Shown: positions 15,505 through 23,398, numbered from the stretch's first letter. The stretch is DNA of 38,213 nucleotides from Marinitenerispora sediminis (GCF_003336425.1 NZ_QEIO01000044.1:1-38213); one strand, 5' to 3'. The notes: generated by a model not told the origin, from the sequence alone. Numbers and translations are program-made.

Positions 15505-17502
15505 TCAGACCGCGCCGCTGGGCAGGTCGCCGCCCCAGTCGTCGTCACGCGGGTAGCTCGTCGCCCCCGAGGGGGCCTCCCAGTCGGAGCCCGAGGCGCC
15601 GGACGCCACGGGCGGGTCCGACGGGGGCGGCGGATCGTATCCGGCCCCGGAAGGCTGGTAGTAGTCCTCCGCGCCGGAGGGCTGGTGGTGGTCCTGCGCC
15701 CCGGAGGGCTGGTAGTGGTAGCCGTCGTCGTATCCCGCCGAGCCGCTCCCCGGACCCGCCGAGGTGTCCGTCCCTCCGGCGCCGGGCGGGACCGCGGTGC
15801 TGCCACCGCCGTCGCCGCCCGATCGCGCTCCTCCTCCCGAGGTTCCGCCGCCGGACACCGTGGAGGCACCGGTCGGAGTACTCACCGCCGCGGTGGAGTA
15901 CCCGCCGCCGGAGGTCCCGCCCCCGGAGGTGCCGCCCCCGCCGCCCGGGTAACCGCCGCCTCCGGCGGCGCTCGCCGCTCCCGTGGCGATCGGGCCGCCG
16001 CCCGTACCGCCGGTGTCACCGCCGTCGCCGGCGCCGGTCGGCATGACGTGGCCGTCGTCGCCGCCCCCGGGGCCGCCCGTGGTACCGGCGCCGCCGCCGT
16101 CGCCGGCGCCGGTGGGCATGGCACCGCTCGCGTCGCCGCCACCCGGGCCGCCGCCGCTGCCGGTCCCGGCGCCGAGGCTGCTCACGCTGCCCGCTCCGGC
16201 CGGCAGCACGGTGCCGCCGCCGGAGGTGCCGCCTGAGCCGCCGGCGGCGGTCCGCGTCGCGGAGCCGTTCGCCCCCGACCCGGAGGTCCCCGTGCCGCTG
16301 GCGGAGCCCTGGGCGCTTGCGCTGGCCGCCTCCGCGGTCATCCCGCTGGAGGGGGTACCGAACGAGCTGGACCCGCTTCCGCTGCTGGCGCCGGCGGCCA
16401 GGGTGGAGCCACCGCTTCCGCCGACACCGGCCATCTCGGGCGAGGGGAGTCCGTTGCTGATCGCGGCGGCCCGGGTGGAGGCGTCGCCGCCCATGCTGGA
16501 GGCGGCGCCGTCGTAGGAGGAGGGAGTGGCCCGGTTGCCGTTGTTGCGGTTGCCGTTGCCGCCGTTGCCGCCGCCGTTGCCGCCGAAGCCGCCTCCGCCT
16601 CCTCCGCCGCCCAGCATGTTCGCGCCGAGCTTCGCGGTCAGCCCGGAGAACATCTTGCTCAGCACGCTCCACAGCAGCGGCAGGGCTCCGGTGGCCATGG
16701 TGATGATCGCGACGCCGACGAGGTACTGGAAGACGGCGCCGTCGTCCCCGCCGCCGTTGTTGTCGCTGACGAAGACGATGCCGCCGTCGCCCTCCGTGTA
16801 ACCGCTCCCCTGGCCGGCCTGGCCCATGAGGATGAAGCCGAGCGCGTAGATGATCGAGATGACCGGCTTGAACAGGATGGAGCCGGCCATCCAGCCGGTG
16901 ACCCGGGTGAAGATGCTGGTGCCCGGCCCCGGGATGAGCGCGGCGGCCGCCGCGAGCGGCAGCGCGGCCGCGCAGATGTAGATGACGCCCTGGGTGTAGA
17001 AGAGCGCGACGATCTGGATGACGAGCCCGACGATGACGGCGATGCCGAGCAGCACGCCAACCAGGGCGCTCGCGGGCCCCAGCAGGGCGTCGAGCACCGT
17101 GCTGTCGCCCAGCAGGTCACCCAGGTTGCGGAAGGTGTCCCCCACCTCCGGGCGGGCCAGGATGTAGAAGGAGAGCTGGTTGCTGAAGTCGACGAGCAGC
17201 TGGGTGACGAACAGGCCGACGAAGGTAACGAAGACGAGCGTGAGCAGCGCCTTCACCGTGTCCATCATCGGATCGAGCCTGCGGTACCACAGCAGCCGGA
17301 CCGCCGCGACGAGCAGTCCGGCGGTGGCCAGGAAGGTCACCAGGGGGAAGATGATCCCGTGGAACGCGAGGATGCCGGGGTTCTGCTCCAGGTTGCCGGT
17401 GACGTCGACGAAGTCCGAGAACCAGAACTTGGTGTAGAGGTTCTCCACCAGGTCGGGGATCTTCTCGCTGACATCCTGGTTCATCTGTTCCATGTCGGCC
17501 AT
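15505..17502 (-). CDS. TrbL/VirB6-like channel protein with a very long Gly-rich tail
   Basis: 665 aa. VirB6/TrbL proteins form the polytopic inner-membrane part of type IV secretion channels. Here the N-terminal 285 residues hold about six hydrophobic segments (for example ILAFHGIIFPLVTFLA, LLTLVFVTFVGLFV, LVGVLLGIAVIVGLVI, YLVGVAIITMATGAL). From about 300 to the end (about 360 residues) the chain is almost only Gly, Ser, Ala, Thr, Pro and Asp. It includes repeats of MPTGAGDGG and, near the end, QPSGA three times (QPSGAQDHHQPSGAEDYYQ). The tail is probably disordered and may reach into the wall or cytoplasm. ATG 17502 is used, with AGGACT upstream. The gene lies between the pilin-like and SCO6880-type genes. 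Confidence 0.88.
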   Translation of the reverse strand: MADMEQMNQDVSEKIPDLVENLYTKFWFSDFVDVTGNLEQNPGILAFHGIIFPLVTFLATAGLLVAAVRLLWYRRLDPMMDTVKALLTLVFVTFVGLFVTQLLVDFSNQLSFYILARPEVGDTFRNLGDLLGDSTVLDALLGPASALVGVLLGIAVIVGLVIQIVALFYTQGVIYICAAALPLAAAAALIPGPGTSIFTRVTGWMAGSILFKPVISIIYALGFILMGQAGQGSGYTEGDGGIVFVSDNNGGGDDGAVFQYLVGVAIITMATGALPLLWSVLSKMFSGLTAKLGANMLGGGGGGGGFGGNGGGNGGNGNRNNGNRATPSSYDGAASSMGGDASTRAAAISNGLPSPEMAGVGGSGGSTLAAGASSGSGSSSFGTPSSGMTAEAASASAQGSASGTGTSGSGANGSATRTAAGGSGGTSGGGTVLPAGAGSVSSLGAGTGSGGGPGGGDASGAMPTGAGDGGGAGTTGGPGGGDDGHVMPTGAGDGGDTGGTGGGPIATGAASAAGGGGYPGGGGGTSGGGTSGGGYSTAAVSTPTGASTVSGGGTSGGGARSGGDGGGSTAVPPGAGGTDTSAGPGSGSAGYDDGYHYQPSGAQDHHQPSGAEDYYQPSGAGYDPPPPSDPPVASGASGSDWEAPSGATSYPRDDDWGGDLPSGAV

Positions 17503-17612
17503 GGCTGGCAGTCCTGAACTAAGAGGAGGTACCGGTGGACGTCCTGTGACACGCGGTCGGCGGGTCGGACGAGCATGGCGCCGGGCTGGAGGGTGCGGCC
17601 CGGGCGCGTCCG

Positions 17613-18014
17613 TCAGATGCTCACCGCGGGCGGGTCGTCATCGTCGTTGTCGGGCTCGGCTGGCTGGATCCAGGGGATGTTGATGATGGCGCCGCCCCAG
17701 GCGTCTCCCTGGCCTTGGTCCCGGCTGAGCAGGATGCCGATCGCCGGTCCCGCGACCAGCAGCAGCACGATCCCGAGGGCGATCCACGGCAGCTCTCCCA
17801 TGCCTCGCGCGGCGATCCACGGGTCACCGGTGAAGTTGGCCTGGATCATCTTTCCGGCGACGATGAGGACGCCGATGATGGCGATGACCACCCCGACCCC
17901 GATGATCCAGCTCAGCAGGGTCTGGCCGGGAACGGACCAGTCGTACTGGTCGGGGTCCGCCGCGAGCAGGATGCCGTTGACGGACCCGGTACCGAACTCG
18001 TTCGCAGACGTCAT
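17613..18014 (-). CDS. Small two-helix pilin-like protein (VirB2/TrbC-like), third copy
   Basis: 133 aa from ATG 18014, with AAGGAGC upstream. There are two hydrophobic helices (about 33-56, LLSWIIGVGVVIAIIGVLIVAGK, and about 75-97, WIALGIVLLLVAGPAIGILL). A Gly/Trp-rich segment with an acidic C-terminus (DNDDDDPP) follows. The size and two-helix hairpin match the VirB2/TrbC pilin plan. It is more distant from its two neighbours than they are from each other but keeps the same skeleton (GVLIVAGKMIQANF against GVLFCAGKMAVGKF). Position: just before the TrbL/VirB6-like gene. Pilin identity is inference from topology and context. Confidence 0.8.
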   Translation of the reverse strand: MTSANEFGTGSVNGILLAADPDQYDWSVPGQTLLSWIIGVGVVIAIIGVLIVAGKMIQANFTGDPWIAARGMGELPWIALGIVLLLVAGPAIGILLSRDQGQGDAWGGAIINIPWIQPAEPDNDDDDPPAVSI

Positions 18015-18081
18015 CGTTGCGGGCTCCTTTCTCCGGGCGGGGGGAGGCAGGCCGACCGAGCCGTGCCGGCCGGCCTGGTGG

Positions 18082-18435
18082 TCAGAGCAGCAGCGTGACG
18101 ATCGGCACGGCCACGAGCATCAGCGAGATGCCGAGCACGGTCCACACCAGACCGCCCACGCCTTCGGCGGCTAGGTCCGAGCGGCCGAACTTGCCCACCG
18201 CCATCTTCCCGGCGCAGAACAGCACACCGATGATCCCGATGACCACCACGATGCCGCGGCCCCAGGCGAAGATGGTGTCGATGGGGTCGATGGCCCCGGC
18301 GGGGATCTGCGGGGACGGGTCCCAGCCGTCCCCATTCTGGAGGTCCATCTGGCGGGGGACGCCGAGCAGGGACATGGCCAGCCGGTGCGGCAGCTCGACC
18401 TGGAGCTGGGTGGCCAGGGTCAGTAACGCGTTCAA
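18082..18435 (-). CDS. Small two-helix pilin-like protein, second copy
   Basis: 117 aa from the TTG at 18435, chosen because GGAG lies 5 bases upstream and the start then matches that of its paralogue; another in-frame TTG at 18462 is possible. The C-terminal two-helix half (GIVVVIGIIGVLFCAGK ... GGLVWTVLGISLMLVAVPI) is nearly identical to the 18494-18859 product, while the N-terminal 50 residues differ. The shared part contains one Cys in the first helix. It is likely a VirB2/TrbC-like subunit. The near-identity at the DNA level shows a recent duplication or gene conversion of the helical half only. Confidence 0.78.
   Translation of the reverse strand: MNALLTLATQLQVELPHRLAMSLLGVPRQMDLQNGDGWDPSPQIPAGAIDPIDTIFAWGRGIVVVIGIIGVLFCAGKMAVGKFGRSDLAAEGVGGLVWTVLGISLMLVAVPIVTLLL
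18115..18255. repeat. 141-bp direct repeat, copy A
   Basis: Paired with 18551-18691 at an offset of 436 bases. I find 3 mismatches in 141 positions (about 98% identity). It encodes the helical half of the second pilin-like gene. Confidence 0.93.
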
Positions 18436-18493
18436 GGGGATCTCCGTCGTCTCTCGGGACAACTCCGGGCGACGCGCGCGGTCGCCCCGGCCG

Positions 18494-18859
18494 TCAGACT
18501 GCCTCGCCGCCGCCGGAGCCGAGCAGCAGCATGATCACGGGAACGGCGATGAGCATCAGCGAGATGCCGAGCACGGTCCACACCAGACCGCCCACGCCTT
18601 CGGCGGCCAGGTCCGAGCGGCCGAACTTGCCCACCGCCATCTTCCCGGCGCAGAACAGCACACCGAGGATGCCGATGACCACCACGATGCCCTGTCCCCA
18701 GGACAGGATCGTCTCGATCGACTCCTGGCCGGCGTTGTCGGCACCGCTCGGGAGCGTGATTCCCGGGTTGAAGGTGTCGCCGTTGATGTCGCTGAACGGG
18801 AGGGCGTAGACCTCCACCTGCAAACGCGTGAATCCACTGAGCAGTAAACTCACGTTCAT
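18494..18859 (-). CDS. Small two-helix pilin-like protein, first copy
   Basis: 121 aa from ATG 18859, with GGAGGAG directly upstream inside the end of the previous gene. The N-terminal 50 residues are soluble-looking with a hydrophobic start (MNVSLLLSGFTRLQVEVYALPF). They are followed by two helices (about 53-75 and 93-113) around a loop KFGRSDLAAEGVGG. It is paralogous to the 18082-18435 product in the helical half. It ends GSGGGEAV. It is probably a VirB2/TrbC-like subunit of the secretion machine. The ribosome site lies about 10 bases from the stop of the P-loop-like gene, which suits tight co-expression. Confidence 0.8.
   Translation of the reverse strand: MNVSLLLSGFTRLQVEVYALPFSDINGDTFNPGITLPSGADNAGQESIETILSWGQGIVVVIGILGVLFCAGKMAVGKFGRSDLAAEGVGGLVWTVLGISLMLIAVPVIMLLLGSGGGEAV
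18551..18691. repeat. 141-bp direct repeat, copy B
   Basis: Second copy of the 18115-18255 repeat, inside the first pilin-like gene. Sequence flanking the two copies diverges quickly, so the boundary is sharp. Confidence 0.93.
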
Positions 18860-18868
18860 CTCCTCCAG

Positions 18869-19408
18869 TTATCCGATGAGTTCGTTCGGAGATCCAGACA
18901 TGGCTTTCGCGCATGCCGCGTGAATATCCGTCAGTGCGCGTACCGCTTTCTTCGGCAGCTCCACCTTGTCCGCCTCGTTCGCGTCGGCGTAACGCAGGCC
19001 GGCGACGAATGGAAAACGGACCACCGCGCCGACCCGGTCCTCGATAAGCCTGAGACGCCCGGTGGCCTCCTTCGGTTCCGGCCCGGAACCGTCGGCGATG
19101 ATGACCAGGCAGGCGATGGTGGCGCCGGCGGTGGTGACTCCCGTCACGGCCTCGATGACCCGCGCTCCGGCCGAGGCGCTGTCGCGGGCGACGAGGACGA
19201 GCGGTCTCCCGAATGTCTCGATTCGGCGAAGTTCCGGGGAATAGCAGCCGAGGTTCCACGGCGTCCCGAGGAGCGCCTGCATCGTGCTGGCCCCGGCTCC
19301 GCCGTGGCAGCCGAGCAGCACCGCCTGCGGCGCCTCGCCAGGCCCGCCGTCTCCCTGCGCCGCTGCCGCCTCCTCCGCGCTCACGCCGCGATGGCCGAAC
19401 ACGCGCAT
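18869..19408 (-). CDS. P-loop-like protein lacking the P-loop lysine (MinD/ParA-like fold candidate)
   Basis: 179 aa from ATG 19408 (a GTG one codon earlier is also possible), behind AGGAGG. The motif AVLLGCHGGAGASTMQALLG (residues 29-48) has the look of a deviant Walker A (KGGxGK[ST]) but has Ala40 where the Lys should be. The rest has alternating strands and helices (PLVLVARDS, TIACLVIIADGSG). It resembles the CpaE/MinD-type proteins of actinobacterial conjugation-like clusters, possibly the DUF6668 group. ATP hydrolysis is doubtful. It is the first gene of the minus operon and may be a positioning or assembly factor. Longer upstream frames up to 19753 lie over the control region and are not supported. 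Confidence 0.78.
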   Translation of the reverse strand: MRVFGHRGVSAEEAAAAQGDGGPGEAPQAVLLGCHGGAGASTMQALLGTPWNLGCYSPELRRIETFGRPLVLVARDSASAGARVIEAVTGVTTAGATIACLVIIADGSGPEPKEATGRLRLIEDRVGAVVRFPFVAGLRYADANEADKVELPKKAVRALTDIHAACAKAMSGSPNELIG

Positions 19409-19988
19409 CACTGCGACTACCTCCTGAGATGACGATGGAGTTGTCCTCACCGGACGGGAATCCGCGAGCCGGGAAGGGGACGGAAGACGCGGACCGGAGG
19501 CCGCTGAATGGGGGACCAGTGACACCTCGCACTGTGCCACACGGGGCCGACAGAGCACGAAAGCGGCATTGACCTGGGAAAACACTTCGCCGGTTTCCCG
19601 GCGGAACACCCCGATGCCCCCGAAGTGCGACAGTGCGCCGATCAGTATGTTTACACCCTTCCCACAATTCCACCAAATGTGATCTGGATCACAAGCACTG
19701 GAATTCGGAACCCCTGAACCCCAACCATCCTCTAAGGACCCGAACGTCCGCACCAGAGGAAGGACGCCGTCTTTCCGGGGACCGCACCCTCGTCGCGGAA
19801 TCCGAAATCGCGATGACCTGCGCGGAACCGCCGGAAGGCGTCCTGCTGGCGCGGAAACGAGAGCACCGCCGGCCCCCCTGCCCCGGCCCGGCGCACGTCA
19901 CCGGCGTCTCGTAGGGTGCGCGGCACGGTCGCCGCCCCGGGTCCGGCGACCGGCACACGACGAACGACCGCCCTGACGGAGAGGGACC
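19409..19988. promoter_or_regulatory. 580-base divergent control region of the secretion genes
   Basis: It separates the minus operon (start 19408) from the plus operon (start 19989). It holds the nested palindrome at 19666-19705 and an AT-rich flank (19645-19675). On the minus strand, TGGAAT (19672-19667) and CATACT (19649-19644) are 17 bases apart and could form a weak promoter overlapping the palindrome. No convincing coding sequence is seen, although short open frames exist. Confidence 0.55.
19666..19705. promoter_or_regulatory. Nested palindromic operator with a CRP-type core
   Basis: The inner arms TGTGATC (19678-19684) and GATCACA (19687-19693) match the CRP-family consensus TGTGA-N6-TCACA exactly. 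The outer arms AATTCCA (19666-19672) and TGGAATT (19699-19705) are also perfect and share the same centre (between 19685 and 19686), with 5-base gaps on both sides. It probably binds a CRP/FNR-family dimer, plus possibly a second factor on the outer arms. Confidence 0.75.
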
Positions 19989-20603
19989 GTGAACGACTTC
20001 GGCGGGAACCGCAGGCAGTGGGTGCTCCTGGGCACTTTCGTCCTGCTGGCCGTGCTGCTGCTGGGCCTCATGTTCGTCCGCTCCACGCGCGACGAGAGCC
20101 CGCCGGACGCGGCCCCGGCCGGCGAGGGCGCCTCCGAGGGCACCGCCGGCGGCGGGGACGGCCCGGCCGCCGGCGAGGGCACGCAGCGGTCCGGCGATCT
20201 GTTCGCGCTGCTGCCCAACACCGAGGCCGACCTCCTGGACGCCGCACGGACCGCCCAGGAGTTCACCAACGCCTACGTCCGCACCGACGAGGACCGGATG
20301 GACCGGCTGGCCGAGTTCACCGACGCGGGATACCTGAACCTGCTGCGGAGCACCGAGGACCGCCACACCGACCTCATGGGCGAGCCGCTGCCCGAGGGCG
20401 GCGTCGACACCCGCTCCGCCGTCACCGGCATCCGCACGATCGCCGAGGACACCGCCGTCTACATCGTGGGCGGCGAGATCACGCGGGACGGTTCGCGGTC
20501 CGGCGAGTACAGCTTCGCCGTGACCGTCGTCAAGCAGGACGACCGCTGGGCGGTCATCGACGTCCAGGACGCCGCCGCTGGCGACGCGGGAGGCGGCGCG
20601 TGA
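19989..20603 (+). CDS. Membrane-anchored VirB8/TcpC-like scaffold candidate, first copy
   Basis: 204 aa from GTG 19989 with GGAGAGGGACC directly upstream. It has a short cytoplasmic start, a membrane helix (about 11-30, WVLLGTFVLLAVLLLGLMFV) and a Gly/Ala/Glu-rich linker (about 35-70). An outside domain of about 130 residues has alternating helices and strands (AQEFTNAYVRTD ... AVYIVGGEI ... YSFAVTVVKQDDRWAVIDVQ), like the NTF2-like fold of VirB8 and TcpC. Those proteins build the scaffold of type IV secretion systems. The stop overlaps the next gene's GTG, so the two are coupled. The fold call is by pattern only. Confidence 0.75.
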   Translation: MNDFGGNRRQWVLLGTFVLLAVLLLGLMFVRSTRDESPPDAAPAGEGASEGTAGGGDGPAAGEGTQRSGDLFALLPNTEADLLDAARTAQEFTNAYVRTDEDRMDRLAEFTDAGYLNLLRSTEDRHTDLMGEPLPEGGVDTRSAVTGIRTIAEDTAVYIVGGEITRDGSRSGEYSFAVTVVKQDDRWAVIDVQDAAAGDAGGGA

Positions 20604-21871
20604 CGGCCCCCTCCGGCGACAGAGCCGGCGGCCCGGGCGGCGCCTGGCGCCGGCTGCGCACGTGGCTGCGCCGGCCGCACCGCCGCCGCGCCCTGGGCCG
20701 CGGCGACCTCGGCCAGAAGGGCCTCGCGGTCGGCATGTCCGCGTCGCTGTTCATGGGCTCCACGCTCATGGTGATCAGCGGCGACCAGATCTTCGACTAC
20801 CTCGGTTTCGGCTCGGGCGGCGGCAGCAGCTGCACGATCCAGCTCGGCGACTCGCCGCGCGGCTACGACCCGATGTCGATCCCCGAAGACCTGCTGCCGA
20901 TCTACCAGGCGGCCGGCGAGAAGTACGACGTGCCCTGGTCGGTGATCGCCGCCATGGGCCGCCAGGAGACCGAGCACGCCCGGCTGCCCGCCATGATCAC
21001 GCCGAGCTGGCCGTCCGGCCTGGCCTACGGCACCCGCAACCCCTACGGCGCCGCCGGACCGATGCAGTTCGGCGTCGTCGACACCGAGACCGGCCAGCCC
21101 GGCGGTCCGCTCGGCAGCGCCGGGAACACCTGGGGCGGCCTGCCGGACGAGCCGGCGGCCGACCGGACGACCGCGCCGGGCACCGCCGGTGCGAACTTCG
21201 GTGTGGACGGAAACGGCGACGGCCGGGTCAACGTCTGGGATCCGGCCGACGCGATCCACTCCACCGCCGTGTTCCTGCGGCACTTCATGGACAACGGGCA
21301 GACGCTGCGCTGGGCGGTGGGGCGCTACCACGGCTCCGGCGTCAACGGCCCCTACGTCGCCGACGTGTTTCCCAACGCGGAGCGGTACGAGAACGGCGAC
21401 TTCGAGGTCGCCCCGCCGGTGGGCACCCAGCAGTGCACCGGCACCGCCGCTGCCGCCGACGGCCCCGCCGGGGTCGCCATCGAGTTCGCCCGCACCAAGA
21501 TCGGCCTGCCCTACATCTGGGGCGGCGTCGGCCCCCGGGGCTACGACTGCTCCGGCCTGCTGATGATGGCTTACCGCGAGGCCGGCATCAACATCCCGCG
21601 GACCACCCAGGCCATGCAGGCGTGGGACGGCGGCGAGATCGTGCCGTTCAGCGAGATCCAACCCGGCGACCTGCTCCTGGAAGGGCGCGGCGGCGTCGCC
21701 ACGCACGTCTCCATGTGGACCGGCAACAACAACATCATCGAGGCGTACGCCACCGGCACCACCATCACCGAACACGCCTACGACGACCCGGAGTGGCCCC
21801 GGCCCCCGCTGATCAAGGTGCTGCGCGTCAGCCACCTGGCGCCGTCCGGCTCCGACGCCGTCACCGTCTGA
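20600..21871 (+). CDS. Bifunctional wall hydrolase: lytic transglycosylase-like + NlpC/P60 (VirB1-like)
   Basis: 423 aa from GTG 20600, overlapping the upstream stop. A basic N-terminus and a membrane helix (about 40-60) are followed by an SLT-type domain (about 85-260). It carries a likely catalytic Glu123 (VIAAMGRQET), the GAAGPMQFG block, and an EF-hand-like calcium loop at about 203-213 (DGNGDGRVNVWD). The NlpC/P60 domain (about 290-410) has YDCSGL with Cys317 and THVSMW with His369, the expected catalytic pair. One enzyme therefore cuts glycan strands and the other cuts stem peptides, opening a path for the machine through the wall. It is cell-surface located. Confidence 0.93.
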   Translation: MTAPSGDRAGGPGGAWRRLRTWLRRPHRRRALGRGDLGQKGLAVGMSASLFMGSTLMVISGDQIFDYLGFGSGGGSSCTIQLGDSPRGYDPMSIPEDLLPIYQAAGEKYDVPWSVIAAMGRQETEHARLPAMITPSWPSGLAYGTRNPYGAAGPMQFGVVDTETGQPGGPLGSAGNTWGGLPDEPAADRTTAPGTAGANFGVDGNGDGRVNVWDPADAIHSTAVFLRHFMDNGQTLRWAVGRYHGSGVNGPYVADVFPNAERYENGDFEVAPPVGTQQCTGTAAAADGPAGVAIEFARTKIGLPYIWGGVGPRGYDCSGLLMMAYREAGINIPRTTQAMQAWDGGEIVPFSEIQPGDLLLEGRGGVATHVSMWTGNNNIIEAYATGTTITEHAYDDPEWPRPPLIKVLRVSHLAPSGSDAVTV

Positions 21872-21903
21872 CCCCCGCCCCCCGAACCCGAAACGAGCCC
21901 GCC

Positions 21904-22542
21904 ATGCACGAATCCTCCTTCTCCGCACGCGGTTGGATCCTGCTCGGCATGCTGCTGCTCACCATCGGCCTGTTCGCGGCCTTCGTCATCACCCGGTCCG
22001 ACGGCGACGCCCCGCCCCCGGAGTCCGCGAGCGAGAGCGGCGCGGCCGAACCGTCCGGCGCGGCCGAGGAGCCCGAGGGGGCGGCCGCCGCGGAGCAGCC
22101 GCAGCGGTCCATGGCCGAGCTGCTCCCCCTGGAGGAGGCGGCGTTCGACGCGGCCCTGGAGGCCGCGGTGCGGCACGGCGCCGCCTACGGCACGATCGAG
22201 GCCGGCGAGACACCCGCCGCCTACATCGCGCGGCTCTCCGGGACCGCGACCACCGCCTACGCGGCGACGCTGGAGACCAGCCTGCAGACCACGCCCCCGA
22301 CGGAGCCGCTGCGGGAGAGCGGCCGCGACTACGAGGGCACGGCGGAGGTACTGCAGGCGTCCTCGATCGGCACCGAGAGCGTGACCTTCCGCATGGCGCT
22401 CGGAGCGCGCCCGGCTGGCGGGGGCGCCGCCGCCGAGGAGATCGGCGAGTACCTCGTCACGGCGAGCCGCGAAGGCCGCTCGTGGCGGGTCAGCGGCGTG
22501 CTGGACGCGCGGTCGCTGGAGATGGACGAAGGAGCCCCCTGA
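21904..22542 (+). CDS. Membrane-anchored VirB8/TcpC-like scaffold candidate, second copy
   Basis: 212 aa from ATG 21904. The plan matches the 19989 product: membrane helix (about 9-29, GWILLGMLLLTIGLFAAFVI), Ala/Glu-rich linker (about 35-65), then an outside domain (about 70-205) with helices followed by strands (SVTFRMALGARP, GEYLVTASREGRSWRVSGVL). Sequence identity to the first copy is low, so the relation is by architecture and position. It ends 1 base before the next start, which suits translational coupling with the hydrolase encoded there. Confidence 0.72.
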   Translation: MHESSFSARGWILLGMLLLTIGLFAAFVITRSDGDAPPPESASESGAAEPSGAAEEPEGAAAAEQPQRSMAELLPLEEAAFDAALEAAVRHGAAYGTIEAGETPAAYIARLSGTATTAYAATLETSLQTTPPTEPLRESGRDYEGTAEVLQASSIGTESVTFRMALGARPAGGGAAAEEIGEYLVTASREGRSWRVSGVLDARSLEMDEGAP

Positions 22543-22543
22543 C

Positions 22544-23200
22544 ATGCTGCTGACACATCTGCGCGACCTGCTCCGGCGCCGGCGGCGCGGGCGCGACGCC
22601 GGCGAGAGCAACGTCGGCGTCGGCACGGGCCTCGCCGTCGGCGGCGCCGGAGTGTTCGCCCTGGTCACCTCCATCTTCGCCGCCGACGTCTACGGGGCGG
22701 GCACCGGCGGCGGCGGCTCGGTCCGGGCCGGCGAGATCAGCTACGCCGCGGCGGAGGTCGAGCACACCGGCGCGACCGTCGACTGCGGTGTGGGCAACGG
22801 CCCCACCACGCAGCTCACCTGCCTGGGGTACCGGTCGGTGCTCGCGAACTTCCCGGACGTGAACTGGGGCGCGCACTGCACCCGGCCCGGCGACCCGCAG
22901 GACCACGGCCAGGGGCAGGCGTGCGACTTCATGACCAACAACCGCGGCGACGCGGGCACGGCCGAGGAGAACGCCAACGGCGACGAACTGGCGCGGTGGC
23001 TGATGACCAACCACGAGCGATTGGGGATCAAGTACATCATCTGGCGGCAGCGCATCTGGAACCCGACGATCGGCGACGAGCCGTGCCCCGGCGAGTCCAC
23101 GGTGGGCTCTTCGCCGCCCAGCTGCTGGCGCCCGATGAAGGACCTGGGTAACGACAATGAGAACCACAACAACCACGTGCACGTCTCATTCACCCACTGA
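22544..23200 (+). CDS. Membrane-anchored peptidase-like protein with HxxxxxxD...HxH zinc motif
   Basis: 218 aa from ATG 22544. A basic start and a membrane helix (about 25-50, GTGLAVGGAGVFALVTSIF) lead to an outside domain with HGQGQACDFM (His121, Asp128) and C-terminal HNNHVHVSF (His211, His213). This matches the D-Ala-D-Ala carboxypeptidase-like M15/VanY pattern and the ARB_07466-like C-terminal domain. It probably cuts or binds peptidoglycan stem peptides. Six or so Cys residues in the outside part could form disulphides. Neighbours: a VirB8-like protein and a transglycosylase/NlpC-P60 enzyme. Activity is inference; the metal ligands are seen. Confidence 0.85.
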   Translation: MLLTHLRDLLRRRRRGRDAGESNVGVGTGLAVGGAGVFALVTSIFAADVYGAGTGGGGSVRAGEISYAAAEVEHTGATVDCGVGNGPTTQLTCLGYRSVLANFPDVNWGAHCTRPGDPQDHGQGQACDFMTNNRGDAGTAEENANGDELARWLMTNHERLGIKYIIWRQRIWNPTIGDEPCPGESTVGSSPPSCWRPMKDLGNDNENHNNHVHVSFTH

Positions 23201-23208
23201 GAACCCAA

Positions 23209-23391
23209 ATGCCGGTTATCACGAAGTCGCTGCACAAGCTGCTCTCCCCATGTGCCGGGGAGGCGGGCGGTGAGGCGACTGGAAACGCGGTCGGCTGCGT
23301 CTGGGACGGTATCCCGGGCGAGGTCATCGACCGCCCGGACTCGAAAATGAGGAGCGCGGCGCAACCGCCGACCCGGCTCCGGAAAGGATGA
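23209..23391 (+). CDS. Possible 60-aa protein
   Basis: An open frame from ATG 23209 in the gap between the peptidase-like gene and the Asn/Gly-rich gene. Third-position GC is about 83%, a bit low for this DNA. The ribosome site is weak (TGAGAAC). The protein has Cys15 and Cys30 and a VWDGIPGEVID stretch, slightly like the VWGAATEGG stretch of the next product. It may be real but could be chance. Confidence 0.35.
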   Translation: MPVITKSLHKLLSPCAGEAGGEATGNAVGCVWDGIPGEVIDRPDSKMRSAAQPPTRLRKG

Positions 23392-23398
23392 CGAAACC

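Noticed and set aside
19409-19753. Upstream extension of the P-loop-like protein to 19753
   Set aside because: The extension crosses the palindrome and control region, has odd composition, and a strong ribosome site precedes 19408.
19633-19914. 93-aa plus-strand frame in the control region
   Set aside because: It covers the palindromic operator, has weak codon bias and no ribosome site.
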